Notes: generated by a model not told the origin, from the sequence alone. DNA of 15,073 nt from DATAYF01 sp036272735 (GCA_036272735.1 DATAYF010000506.1:1-15073), one strand, 5' to 3'; counted from the first letter of the stretch, positions 1 through 7,885 are shown. Numbers and translations: made by a program.

Positions 1-3000
1 CCGCGTCCAGGGGGTTGTGGGCTGGCAGCGACGCCGTGGATGATGCGTCCCTCCTGTGGGTCGCCACTCATGATCAGGGCGGCGCTGCCCATCTCGCGCA
101 GGCGCTGCACGATTGGCTCAAACGAGGTGCGACTGATGCCAGCCACACGGCGCGTAAGCACGAGGTGGAAGCCAATGTCGCGCCCCGCCAGCAAGAAATC
201 TAGTAGTGGAGTCAACGGCGTATTCGCGGGCGTGCCAAGCGAGTCGTAGTCATCGACAAACAGGACATAGTGCCGACCATGCCAGCGCTTGCGGGTGCGC
301 ATCTGGCTCAACGGCAGATCCGCCCCCTCCTGCATACGCTTGTCGAGATCTGTCTGAAAATTGCCGAGGCATTCCGTCAGGGTCGCGGCGTTGTAGGCAT
401 AGGTCAGCAGGTTCTTGCTCTCGGCGAAATCTATCAGCGTTTTGCGATAATCCACGATGGCGAAGGCCACCTGGTCGCGCTGGTAGCGCTGCTCGATGCC
501 GCGCATCCACGTGCGTAGGAGCGTGGTCTTGCCGCATTCCGAATCCCCCAGCACAAGAAAATGTGGACCCGCCGACAGAATATCGACAAAGAGAGGGTCG
601 AGACGCGATTCTTCCAGGCCCAGCGGCACGCCCGCAGGTTGATCGGGAGTTGTGGCGGCGGGCAGGTCTTGCCAACGTACCAGCGCGGGCAGGAGGCGAA
701 TCGGCGGCGCAACTTCGCCTTGCCAGGCCGAGCGTACGCGCCGCACAAACGCCTCCAATATCTGTTGCGCGGAACGGGTCTGCCCATCGTTCGCGGCTAC
801 GTTATCGTCAACCACCGGCAGCGCGACCTGAAATTGCAGCTTATCTTTGTTCACACCGCGACCTGGCACCCCGATTGGGATCGCCGAGGCCGCCGCCTTG
901 CCAAACTCGGAATCCAGCGGGTCATTCAGGCGCAGTTCCAGGCGCGTCCCGATGTTGTCGCGCAACTTGGCCCGCACCTCGGCCCAACGATTGGTCGCCA
1001 GCACCACGTGCACACCATAGGTCAAACCACCGGCGACAATCTCCGTAATCTCCGCTTCCAGGTCGAATTCCAGGATGAACTGCGCGAAATTGTCGATGAT
1101 CAGAAAAACGTCGCCGAACGGCATCTGCGCCAGTTCACCAGCCTGCCGACGCGCGCGGAAAGTGCTCATGCTATCGATTCCTTGTTCGCGGAAGAGGAAT
1201 TCACGATCCTCGATAATTTTGCGCATCTGGCGCAGCACGCGATACACCTTGTCGCGCTCGGCCTTGCCACAGACCACGCCGACGTGGGGAGCGTTTTCAA
1301 AAGCCCGTAGCAGACCACCGCCGAGATCGATGCAATACAGTTGCACCTCGGTCGGCGTATGGGTGAGCAGGAACGACGCCAGCAGCGTGCGCAAGAACGT
1401 ACTTTTGCCCGATTGCGGCGCGCCAACGATTGCCAGGTGACCACCCGAACCAGAAAAATCCAGCCACATCGGCTCCTGCGCCTGCATTAGCGGCAGGTCC
1501 ACGACACCCAGCGGAAGGCGCAAGGCTCCAAATGGCGGAGGCGAACTCCATTGGACCTTGCTGCCAAGGTCGGGGCGCTGGCAGTGCTGGAAGACGGTGG
1601 AGAGCCGTAAAGACTTCTCCAGCGGCGGCAGCCAGACCTGGTGCACCACTTGCGCGGGCATTTGTGTTTGTCGCTCAGCCAGGCGACCGATGATGACATC
1701 CATCTCGGTATGTAGGTCGTTCGGCTCCTCCTCTAGCAGCGCCGTGGGGATCGTGGCAAGCGCGGGTGGCTGGTATTTGACCAGCGTGCCCGTAGCCGTG
1801 AATTCGCGGATGCGGGCCAGGGGCGAAACCTGCTCGCGGCGCGGCACAAAAGGGATCGAGATCAGCGCCGTTTTGAAGAGATGATACGTATCGGTATCGA
1901 CTTTGAAGTAGCCCACGCCGGGTGCCGACGGCAGGTAATAGGCGTCGGGCTTGCCCAGGACGGAGGAGCTTTCGGAGGCGCTGAAGGTGCGCAGGCAGAT
2001 ACGATAGCGCAGATGGCCTTCCAGGCCGCGAATACGCCCCTCGTCGATGCGCTGCGTCGCGAAGATGAGATGCAGGCCCAGGCTACGGCCAACGCGCCCC
2101 ATGGTCACGAACAGTTCCAGGAAATCCGGGCGTTGCGCGATCAGTTCGGCGAACTCGTCGGCGATGATGACCAGGTGCGGCATGGGTTCCATATGCGGAT
2201 TGGCACGCCACCTGGCCTGATATTGTTTAACGTTATCGAGATTACCAGCCTCGTGCAGCATACGTTGGCGGCGTTGCTGCTCACCCAACAGCGCATCGTA
2301 GGCCCGATCAACCATCGACTTGTCGTCTTGCAGGTTGGTAATGATACCAGCCACGTGAGGCAGAGCCGCAAAATCGGCAAACGAAGCTCCACCCTTGAAG
2401 TCCACCAGCACAAAGTTCACAGTCTGCGGATCGTGCGTGGCAGCCAGGCCGGTGACTATCGTGCGCAGCAGTTCACTTTTGCCGGAGCCAGTGGCCCCAA
2501 CCACCAGCCCATGCGGACCCATGCCCTTTTCCGCCGCCTCCTTCAGATCCAGCACCAGCGGCTCCCCATCGGCGCGCAGACCCAGGGGAATACGCAGCAG
2601 TTCGGGTCGCGGGCGGCTCTGCCACGCTTTCGCCACCTGCAAGCTATCGGCGGATGGGATAGCCAGTAAATCCAACAGGCGTATATCCTGGGAGAGATCC
2701 TGCTGCGCGTTGGCCTCCACCAGGGTCAAAGGGGCCAGGCTGCGGGCAATCTGCTCACACAGGCGCGGCTCGATGGTGTCGGGTACGATGCCCTCCAGAC
2801 GCCGCCCGCCCAGTTGCAACTCCTCGTAGTCGAGCCGCCCCACCGCTGAGAGCGAGAGCCGCGCCTGCAACTGCGTCGGCTCCTGGCCTACCGCGTCAAC
2901 CAGGCAGATCACCGTCACCCCCAACCTGGCGGCGTTGCCGAATAGTTCATCGATTTCAGGCAGTTGCCCGATGGGTCCATAGGGAGAAAAGCCATCCAGG

Positions 3001-4010
3001 ATCACCACAAGGTGCGGCTTGAGAATCTGCGCCAACGCATTTTGCGGCTCGCTCTGATCTTTATCATCAAGCAGGCGGCGACGACGGTCCAATTCGGGCT
3101 TGATCTGCTGTTGCAGCAGTGTGCGCACATCATCGAGCGTGCTGGCGAGCATGCAAAGATGATCGGGGGCGTGCTGCTTTTCAGCTTTGACCTGACGTAA
3201 GCGGCGCACGTGGGGCAGCCATTTGAGCCAGGCCCAATGCGGCGCGTCGTACGTGGGGAAAAACGCCATGCAGCGCACATCTTCCGCCGAGTGCAACGCC
3301 ACTATCTGACAAAGCATGGCCTGGACGAGCGCACGGATGCACGTACGCTGCCCGGTAATCGACAGCACGCCAACGCGCCGCAGCGCAATGAGAGCGGGCA
3401 TGTCATCGAGGTTGCTATATTCGTTCACCAGCACCTCGGACAGGGTACGCAACTCCGGGATAAAGCGCACCATCGGATTATTGCCGAGGTCGAGATGCAC
3501 GCGACAGGCCAGGGGCGCGGGACCCACGCCGACGCGTACGTGCAGAAAATCGCGATCTTCAGGCCGACGCTCCCACAGGTGCACGTGCTGGCTGACCTCG
3601 GATGCCAGTTGTGGATAGGCGGGATAGAGACGCTGGCTGACCTGGCGCTGCTGCTGAGCCAGTGCGCGCAGATGGGTGCGGCATTGCGCGAGGTAGGAGC
3701 GGTACAGTTCGCTATCGAGCTGGCGTTGTTTCTTTTGCATGCTGCGCTGCACAATCCCCATGCCCACACCCATGCCCACCGAGCAACCCGCCATTGCAAG
3801 TCCAGCGACGATAAACCACACGCTGGAATGGAAGGCCAGGATGAAGACCAGGGAGCCAAGGCTACCAACGACGGGCAACAGATATTGCATCCAGAGCATC
3901 GCGCCACCCTGCTGGGGAGGCAAGACCGGAGGCGCATTGATGATGACGTCGGCTGAAGGTAGAACAGCAGGATAGGCCCTGGCTGGTCGATAGAATTTCG
4001 TTCCGTGCAT
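1..4010 (-). CDS. eccC: EccC-type T7SS ATPase with three P-loop domains (3' end cut by window edge)
   Basis: This is the FtsK/SpoIIIE-family motor of type VII secretion, a membrane-anchored ATPase that recruits WXG100 substrates. One frame is open from ATG 4010 to the left edge (1336 codons). The N-terminus has the FYRPAR...P pattern of EccC, then two likely membrane helices at about residues 42-60 and 64-86. Three ATPase domains follow. Their Walker A motifs are GATGSGKS (505-512), GAPQSGKS (863-870) and GDSECGKT (1155-1162), each with a Walker B-like strand (IIADEF, LIIDNF, LFVDDY). Only the first has the canonical catalytic DE pair, as is usual for EccC. The last visible residues read PPGR, a pattern found close to the EccC C-terminus, so little is missing. 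An in-frame TGA lies just upstream of the ATG, and GAAGGGA 10 bases upstream can serve as RBS. The gene follows esaB by 34 bases. EccB, EccD, EccE and mycosin are not in the window. Confidence 0.93.
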   Translation of the reverse strand, partial: MHGTKFYRPARAYPAVLPSADVIINAPPVLPPQQGGAMLWMQYLLPVVGSLGSLVFILAFHSSVWFIVAGLAMAGCSVGMGVGMGIVQRSMQKKQRQLDSELYRSYLAQCRTHLRALAQQQRQVSQRLYPAYPQLASEVSQHVHLWERRPEDRDFLHVRVGVGPAPLACRVHLDLGNNPMVRFIPELRTLSEVLVNEYSNLDDMPALIALRRVGVLSITGQRTCIRALVQAMLCQIVALHSAEDVRCMAFFPTYDAPHWAWLKWLPHVRRLRQVKAEKQHAPDHLCMLASTLDDVRTLLQQQIKPELDRRRRLLDDKDQSEPQNALAQILKPHLVVILDGFSPYGPIGQLPEIDELFGNAARLGVTVICLVDAVGQEPTQLQARLSLSAVGRLDYEELQLGGRRLEGIVPDTIEPRLCEQIARSLAPLTLVEANAQQDLSQDIRLLDLLAIPSADSLQVAKAWQSRPRPELLRIPLGLRADGEPLVLDLKEAAEKGMGPHGLVVGATGSGKSELLRTIVTGLAATHDPQTVNFVLVDFKGGASFADFAALPHVAGIITNLQDDKSMVDRAYDALLGEQQRRQRMLHEAGNLDNVKQYQARWRANPHMEPMPHLVIIADEFAELIAQRPDFLELFVTMGRVGRSLGLHLIFATQRIDEGRIRGLEGHLRYRICLRTFSASESSSVLGKPDAYYLPSAPGVGYFKVDTDTYHLFKTALISIPFVPRREQVSPLARIREFTATGTLVKYQPPALATIPTALLEEEPNDLHTEMDVIIGRLAERQTQMPAQVVHQVWLPPLEKSLRLSTVFQHCQRPDLGSKVQWSSPPPFGALRLPLGVVDLPLMQAQEPMWLDFSGSGGHLAIVGAPQSGKSTFLRTLLASFLLTHTPTEVQLYCIDLGGGLLRAFENAPHVGVVCGKAERDKVYRVLRQMRKIIEDREFLFREQGIDSMSTFRARRQAGELAQMPFGDVFLIIDNFAQFILEFDLEAEITEIVAGGLTYGVHVVLATNRWAEVRAKLRDNIGTRLELRLNDPLDSEFGKAAASAIPIGVPGRGVNKDKLQFQVALPVVDDNVAANDGQTRSAQQILEAFVRRVRSAWQGEVAPPIRLLPALVRWQDLPAATTPDQPAGVPLGLEESRLDPLFVDILSAGPHFLVLGDSECGKTTLLRTWMRGIEQRYQRDQVAFAIVDYRKTLIDFAESKNLLTYAYNAATLTECLGNFQTDLDKRMQEGADLPLSQMRTRKRWHGRHYVLFVDDYDSLGTPANTPLTPLLDFLLAGRDIGFHLVLTRRVAGISRTSFEPIVQRLREMGSAALIMSGDPQEGRIIHGVAASPQPPGR

Positions 4011-4044
4011 GCAGGTAGCGTCCCTTCAATGGTGAGTCAGTCAG

Positions 4045-4419
4045 TCAGGGCAAAAGTTCATTTCTGTCCCATGTGACGCCGATGCCCCCGCTACTCGGGC
4101 CGGGCATGATCGACCTGGGGCGTGAGCGCGCTTTCGGCTGCTGTAGCTCTTTGAGCGAGGAAAGCGTTTGCAGGTGGAGCACAGCGCCATCCAATATGCC
4201 AGCGTCCACGAATGACACAGTGTGCGCCAATGCGGTTTGCTGCTGCGCCACACGCACGCACCATTGCTTCGTCAGGTCGTCATCATCGATTGTTGGTGCA
4301 GGCTGTGGACCACAGATGATTAACAAGAAAGGGAGCAGCTCATGAATAGGAATATCACCAGGTAATTCAAGATCACAGGTGGTGTCCGGCCCGATCATCG
4401 TCACAAGTAATGTTTGCAT
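4045..4419 (-). CDS. esaB: YukD/EsaB-like ubiquitin-fold T7SS protein
   Basis: The 124-residue protein has the YukD/EsaB signature near its N-terminus: a strand (LLVTMIGP), then DLELPGDIPIHELLP at residues 16-30 and a hydrophobic helix. EsaB/YukD proteins are small cytoplasmic ubiquitin-fold accessory or regulatory components of T7SS; some homologues are fused to EccD. An acidic DDDD run near residue 45 and a basic/proline-rich tail after about residue 85 make it longer than the usual roughly 80 residues. It lies between the WXG100 gene and eccC, which supports the call. The ATG at 4419 is the best start because the first strand begins at once, but the RBS is weak (only GAG eight bases upstream) and a strong hairpin ends 17 bases before the start. 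Translation is therefore probably low compared with the WXG100 gene. Confidence 0.82.
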   Translation of the reverse strand: MQTLLVTMIGPDTTCDLELPGDIPIHELLPFLLIICGPQPAPTIDDDDLTKQWCVRVAQQQTALAHTVSFVDAGILDGAVLHLQTLSSLKELQQPKARSRPRSIMPGPSSGGIGVTWDRNELLP

Positions 4420-4436
4420 AATAGGTACTCGAACGG

Positions 4437-4487
4437 CCCCCGCCGCGGGACGACCCCCGCAAGGGGGGTCATGTCCCTCGCGGGGGG
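4437..4487 (-). promoter_or_regulatory. Nested GC-rich stem-loop between WXG100 gene and esaB
   Basis: The inner stem pairs 4452-4458 with 4464-4470 (seven G-C/A-T pairs, five-base loop). The outer arms 4437-4451 and 4473-4487 pair at 12 of 15 positions. No U-run follows on the minus-strand transcript, so it is not a textbook terminator. It lies 11 bases past the WXG100 stop and 17 bases before the esaB start. By analogy with hairpins inside other operons it may stabilise the upstream WXG100 message, attenuate read-through, or mask the weak esaB RBS. The structure is seen in the sequence; the role is inferred. Confidence 0.7.
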
Positions 4488-4497
4488 TGTAAAGAAT

Positions 4498-4806
4498 TTA
4501 GTGAAAACCGCCGAACGAACGCTGGACTGCACTATCCACGTCTTGATACACGCGGTTACTCTCTTTCACGTTGCGGCTGATCTCTTCGAGGGTGGTATTC
4601 ATTTCGCGTACGTCGCCATTCCACTTGGTGATAGCCGCCTCGAAGCTCATATGGCCCGCGCCAGACCAGTCGGCCTGCAAATTGTTGACCGCAGCCGTCA
4701 CCTGGTGCAAAACCGTTTCCAGGTCCTGTACCCGCTGATCGAAATTAGCTGCCGCCGCTGAAAGTCCTCCATATTGCGCCTTGAGTCCTTGACCTTCTGC
4801 TGCCAT
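4498..4806 (-). CDS. WXG100 family protein (T7SS substrate/EsxA-like)
   Basis: The 102-residue protein has the WXG100 family length and architecture: two predicted helices joined by a turn carrying W47-S48-G49. Near the C-terminus, Y87 and D91 form the YxxxD motif known as a T7SS export signal (VYQDVD). Such proteins form helical-hairpin dimers that are exported through the EccC-driven channel. A strong RBS (GAGGAG, about seven bases before ATG 4806) suggests high expression, as expected for a secreted substrate. The gene is first of a WXG100-esaB-eccC run. Only one Esx gene is present, so a homodimer, as for EsxA of Bacillota, is more likely than an EsxA/EsxB pair unless a partner lies outside the window. 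Confidence 0.92.
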   Translation of the reverse strand: MAAEGQGLKAQYGGLSAAAANFDQRVQDLETVLHQVTAAVNNLQADWSGAGHMSFEAAITKWNGDVREMNTTLEEISRNVKESNRVYQDVDSAVQRSFGGFH

Positions 4807-4892
4807 GGTAATCTCCTCTCGAACCTGTTGCGAATGCGCAGAGATAGAGCATCCACACGTTAAAAGTTACGTTTATCGATATTGCCTTGACT

Positions 4893-4950
4893 GATGATGC
4901 GTAAGGTATAGAAAAATGGAAGTCACTGCATAGTAGAAGGTGCATCATCA
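4893..4950. promoter_or_regulatory. 9-base inverted repeat upstream of the WXG100 gene
   Basis: TGATGATGC at 4893-4901 is the exact reverse complement of GCATCATCA at 4942-4950, with 40 bases between. The distal half falls in the spacer of the candidate promoter at 4930-4957 and the proximal half lies downstream of its -10. This would suit a dimeric regulator or DNA looping, but a nine-base match in an AT-rich gap can arise by chance. Confidence 0.3.
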
Positions 4951-4957
4951 TATACAA
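4930..4957 (-). promoter_or_regulatory. Candidate promoter for the WXG100-esaB-eccC run
   Basis: On the minus strand TTGTAT (4957-4952) and TACTAT (4935-4930) are separated by 16 bases, each matching four of six consensus positions for the housekeeping sigma factor. The 183-base gap after the kinase gene gives room for a separate promoter, and the WXG100 gene would be expected to need stronger transcription than the signalling genes. Other AT-rich hexamers in the gap could serve instead. Confidence 0.35.
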
Positions 4958-4989
4958 TGTACAGCATTTCCCTCAAAATAGCAATATTC

Positions 4990-5922
4990 CTATAGGAAAG
5001 ATGAGACGAGAGTCATCGACCAGGTGGCAAAATCCGGGCAATCTTCTAAACGAGCAGAACCCCATGCTTGATCGAACAACGTCAAAAGGGCGGGGTTGAT
5101 ATGCAGCAGGGCATTGCGCACGCTATGCCAGCGCGGCGTCTCCTGGCGCTGTAGCTCCTGGGGCGCGAAGAGGGACTCGGCCTCATCTGGGGTGCGGGCG
5201 CGTACGGCCGGGTGCCACCAGGTCAGCATTTCGGTGAGCAGCATAGCCCCCGCGAAACGATCACCATCGGGTCGGCACTGCCCGCGCTCATCTAGAGCGC
5301 TATGCTGATAGCCTGGCGAACCCTGGCTGCGTTTCCTGGGCAGCTTCACGCCGGGCAGGTATAAGGCTTCCAGGTCGATCAATTGCACCTGTGTGAAATT
5401 GGGACCAAGGATCACGTTGCCGCCCGAAATATCGGTATGTGCCAGAGATTGCGCCTCCAAATTCCACAGCACGTAGGCCAGCGCAGTCGCCAGGCTCCTG
5501 GCGTGCTCAAGTGTATACTGAGCGCTGGCATGTGGGTCCAGCATCAGACCAGCCCAGGTGCGACCCTCGATCCAGGGGCATATGGTGGCGTATTCCAGGT
5601 CAGGGAAGCGCTTGATCAGTTCGGGATGCTGCTCTCTGGTCAGGCAGCTCCGTTGCGCCAGAAATAGACCGGGGATGGCGGCATGCTGCGCGAGGCACTG
5701 CGTGACCTTCACGACATAGGGATCATGATAGCCAGGCTTCAGCACCTTCAGCGCGTAGCACGTTTTGTGTCCAGTATGCTGGATCTTGTAAACAAAGCCC
5801 TCCCCACCTTCCATCGCAAACACTTCTTGCGCATCATCTGGAAAATAGGGATGCGGCAAGAAGCGATAAAAGGCCGAGCCGATGGGAAGCAGCATATCAA
5901 CGTAGGGCTGGAATGTACTCAT
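4990..5922 (-). CDS. Atypical Ser/Thr protein kinase of a VWA-PP2C-kinase triad
   Basis: The 310-residue protein has a protein-kinase fold. Visible are a glycine-rich loop GGEGFVYKI (39-47), the ATP-binding lysine in YALKVLK (K59), the catalytic loop HTDISGGN (H162, D164, N169), a metal-binding DLE (D183) in place of DFG, and GSPGYQ (201-206) at the position of the activation segment, followed by D221. The lysine normally found two positions after the catalytic aspartate is missing. The HxDISxGN...LIDLEA...GSPGYQH series resembles kinases of TerY-P-type triads more than PknB. I chose ATG 5922 over an upstream in-frame start at 5961 because it overlaps the phosphatase stop as ATGA and has AGGAG eight bases before it. 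No membrane helix is visible, so it is likely cytoplasmic. It probably phosphorylates a partner dephosphorylated by the neighbouring PP2C; the substrate is unknown. Confidence 0.85.
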   Translation of the reverse strand: MSTFQPYVDMLLPIGSAFYRFLPHPYFPDDAQEVFAMEGGEGFVYKIQHTGHKTCYALKVLKPGYHDPYVVKVTQCLAQHAAIPGLFLAQRSCLTREQHPELIKRFPDLEYATICPWIEGRTWAGLMLDPHASAQYTLEHARSLATALAYVLWNLEAQSLAHTDISGGNVILGPNFTQVQLIDLEALYLPGVKLPRKRSQGSPGYQHSALDERGQCRPDGDRFAGAMLLTEMLTWWHPAVRARTPDEAESLFAPQELQRQETPRWHSVRNALLHINPALLTLFDQAWGSARLEDCPDFATWSMTLVSSFL

Positions 5923-6827
5923 GCTGGCGACTCCTGCGCGAGAGATGCTGGGTATTGCCAACGCAGTTCCAGCACGGTCATATCATCGTTGGCAGGCGAG
6001 GCCAGTAAAGAGTGTGTCTGCTCTTGCCAGGCGGTGTCATCGAGTGTGGAGAGTTGCGGCCCCAGGGTGCCGAGTCCATCGGTGTAGATGGTGAGCCGCT
6101 GCAACGCCTTGAGTGGGCGACTCCAGGCTCGCAGTGCACCACGGCAGCCACGCACTGTAGACCAACGTCCATGCTGATCGCTATCATCACCAAGCACGAT
6201 GCATTGATCGGCGGTGGTACACAGGCGGGCGGTGACGTTGCCCATCCAGAAGAACAGCGCCTGCCCAAGCGTTGGGACTTTTTTCTTGCCAACGTACTCC
6301 ACAGGCTGAGCGACATTGACGGCGAGATCGTAGTCCAGCCGCCCACAGAAAAAGACCGTCTCGCTGCCGTACGCCAGGCGCAGTTCCTCAAGCACCTCGC
6401 GCACCAGATGGGGTACATTTTCGGGCAAGGCCAGCGTGGTCAACTCGCTCTGCGCGGAGGTTGCAAGCTGATTGAGATAAGCCTGTAACGAAGGCAACAA
6501 CCTGGGAGGCCGTTGAGGTTGTTGGCGCAGGTCCGGCAAATCTTGCAGCCAGGTCACCAGGTGCGTAGCCAGGTAGTGGGCGGCGTAATCACCCTTGTAG
6601 GAACTGCTCACGCCATCACAGACGCAAAAGCAGAGTGAAGAGCGATCTTGCCGACACGTGAGCGTAGCGTAATCCTGGTTAGGTGATGCCTGGTCCTGTG
6701 CTTCCTGGCAACGCAACGAAAGCAGTCTGGCGGTCACCGTCGCGTCCAGCGGCACATGGGTAAAGCTATCGGCCACCTGGCTTGTTTCCATGACGCTGAA
6801 AAGCGCGAGGTCGTCATTTCGCTGCAT
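5919..6827 (-). CDS. PP2C-family protein phosphatase
   Basis: The 302-residue protein shows the PP2C metal-site series in order: SPNQDY (N50, Q51, D52), CDGVSSSYKGD (D71, G72), GSETVFFCGRL, FFWMGNVTARL at the place of GDSR, YTDGL (D250) and ANDDMTVLEL (D281, D282). It should be an Mn/Mg-dependent Ser/Thr phosphatase. A proline/glutamine-rich stretch near residues 102-112 looks like an insertion between core strands. The usual GDSR arginine region is altered (MGNVTARL), so specificity may differ from PstP/PrpC. An excellent RBS (AAGGAGG, six bases before ATG 6827) lies in the 18-base gap after the VWA gene. Its stop overlaps the kinase start by four bases, so kinase and phosphatase are likely translationally coupled. 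Confidence 0.88.
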   Translation of the reverse strand: MQRNDDLALFSVMETSQVADSFTHVPLDATVTARLLSLRCQEAQDQASPNQDYATLTCRQDRSSLCFCVCDGVSSSYKGDYAAHYLATHLVTWLQDLPDLRQQPQRPPRLLPSLQAYLNQLATSAQSELTTLALPENVPHLVREVLEELRLAYGSETVFFCGRLDYDLAVNVAQPVEYVGKKKVPTLGQALFFWMGNVTARLCTTADQCIVLGDDSDQHGRWSTVRGCRGALRAWSRPLKALQRLTIYTDGLGTLGPQLSTLDDTAWQEQTHSLLASPANDDMTVLELRWQYPASLAQESPA

Positions 6828-6845
6828 GCAATACCTCCTTTCCTG

Positions 6846-7604
6846 CTATTTAAGTTGGGTCGCGGAAGAGACCGCGAAGGCGAGCCGCACCAGGTCGGTA
6901 TGCACGCCGGGAAAGAAGAGGGAGGCTCCGCTCTGCAAATGATATCCATAATTATTGATGTTTTGCCGATAGGTCTCAGGCAGCGGCGACGAAAGTTGCA
7001 GGAGCAGACGCGCATAATCGTTGGTTAATTGGCGCAGTTTCAGCACGCCCCCCCATGCGTGCCAGTCTGAGACCGGGCTACGCAGCATGCGGTCCGCGAC
7101 ATAGACGTTCTCGATCAACACCGGGCCATCGTTGACCGCCAGCGCCTGAATGCGCCGAATGAGGGGTGAAGGATCGCTTTCGGTGAACAGCGCATCCGTC
7201 AGGTGGCAAACGAGTGGGGCGGGGCAGGACTGGAACCGGGCAAGATGATCCTGTAGAAGGGTCTCCACGGCCGCGAAGCCCGCGCTGGTATCCGTCTCGC
7301 CGCCCGCGCTCAGGACCGGCGTGCCCTCGCGTACCAGGTCTGGCAGGTCGCGAATGCCACCCAGCACATCGACGACCTGGGTACTATAGGCGATGATCGC
7401 CACCTTATAGCGGCGCTGCACCACGCCATCGCGCATCGAGCGGCGCACCATATCCTTAATCACGTCGCGCAACGCCCGATTCACGAGTTCAATTTTCGTC
7501 ATGGCCCCGCAGGGATCATTCATAGAGTGACTGGCGTCGATCAAATACACAATCAGAGCCGGTGTCAGCGAAGTCGCGGGCTGCGTGTAGCGCATATTAT
7601 TCAT
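6846..7604 (-). CDS. von Willebrand factor A (TerY-like) domain protein
   Basis: This is a 252-residue single-domain VWA protein. A MIDAS metal site is visible: DASHS (D23, S25, S27) for DxSxS, T104 or T106 in GGETDTSAG, and D137 in CHLTDALF. There is no signal peptide or membrane helix, so it is probably cytoplasmic. TerY-like VWA proteins bind partners through a metal-bridged acidic residue and occur beside PP2C phosphatases and kinases. It is the first gene of the run, 18 bases before the phosphatase. A longer GTG-started form to 7643 is possible, but ATG 7604 with GGGAG 11 bases upstream is preferred, since the extra 13 residues have no RBS and precede the domain. Confidence 0.85.
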   Translation of the reverse strand: MNNMRYTQPATSLTPALIVYLIDASHSMNDPCGAMTKIELVNRALRDVIKDMVRRSMRDGVVQRRYKVAIIAYSTQVVDVLGGIRDLPDLVREGTPVLSAGGETDTSAGFAAVETLLQDHLARFQSCPAPLVCHLTDALFTESDPSPLIRRIQALAVNDGPVLIENVYVADRMLRSPVSDWHAWGGVLKLRQLTNDYARLLLQLSSPLPETYRQNINNYGYHLQSGASLFFPGVHTDLVRLAFAVSSATQLK

Positions 7605-7663
7605 AAACAAAAAAGCTCCCGTCTTCTTTCCCACCTGGGCCACACCAGGAGTAAGACCGTATT

Positions 7664-7723
7664 CCGAACACCAACGCCACTGCCGTGGCTAGCGCTACGA
7701 GTGCTGCGCGCTCAGGTGTTCGG
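7664..7723. repeat. Structured interspersed repeat, copy 1
   Basis: A 60-base unit is closed by a perfect nine-base stem (CCGAACACC 7664-7672 with GGTGTTCGG 7715-7723). Inside are two smaller hairpins, GCCAC/GTGGC (7676-7680 with 7685-7689) and AGCGC/GCGCT (7691-7695 with 7708-7712), giving a three-way-junction layout. A second copy lies at 13286-13335. Neither overlaps a gene, and both lie upstream of gene starts (here the VWA gene). Similarity also reaches a few bases beyond the stem on both sides. Confidence 0.8.
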
Positions 7724-7787
7724 AGAAGTAGTAAGGCAAAATAAAAATACACCTGAATTTCTTTTTAGAATTACTTTGGCATGTTGC

Positions 7788-7816
7788 TTGAATGAGCATA
7801 TCTAGTCTGTTATACT
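7788..7816 (+). promoter_or_regulatory. Promoter for the TIR-like membrane protein gene
   Basis: TTGAAT (7788-7793) and TATACT (7811-7816) are separated by exactly 17 bases, and TG at 7808-7809 gives an extended -10 (TGT before TATACT). The expected transcript start is near 7823, leaving a leader of about 60 bases before the well-spaced AGGAGG RBS at 7874-7879. This is among the best sigma-70-like promoters in the window. Confidence 0.65.
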
Positions 7817-7885
7817 TCCATTAATACTTATAAATGTGCTCGTTGTCAAATAACTCCCAAACAGTAATATAGTAGGAGGCAACCT

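Noticed and set aside
206..1310. Long plus-strand frames (280 and 249 codons) at the left
   Set aside because: They lie antisense to the EccC frame, which carries all three P-loops in one continuous frame, and they have low-complexity R/S/H-rich products typical of shadows.
1881..3956. Plus-strand frames of 262 and 248 codons
   Set aside because: Antisense shadows of eccC with H/Q-rich products and no domain; the minus-strand frame is clearly coding.
6012..6488. Plus-strand 158-codon frame opposite the PP2C gene
   Set aside because: The minus-strand frame shows the full PP2C motif series, so this is its shadow.
6496..6525. Nine-base inverted repeat CAACAACCT/AGGTTGTTG
   Set aside because: It lies inside the PP2C coding region, encodes the proline/glutamine linker, and needs no further explanation.
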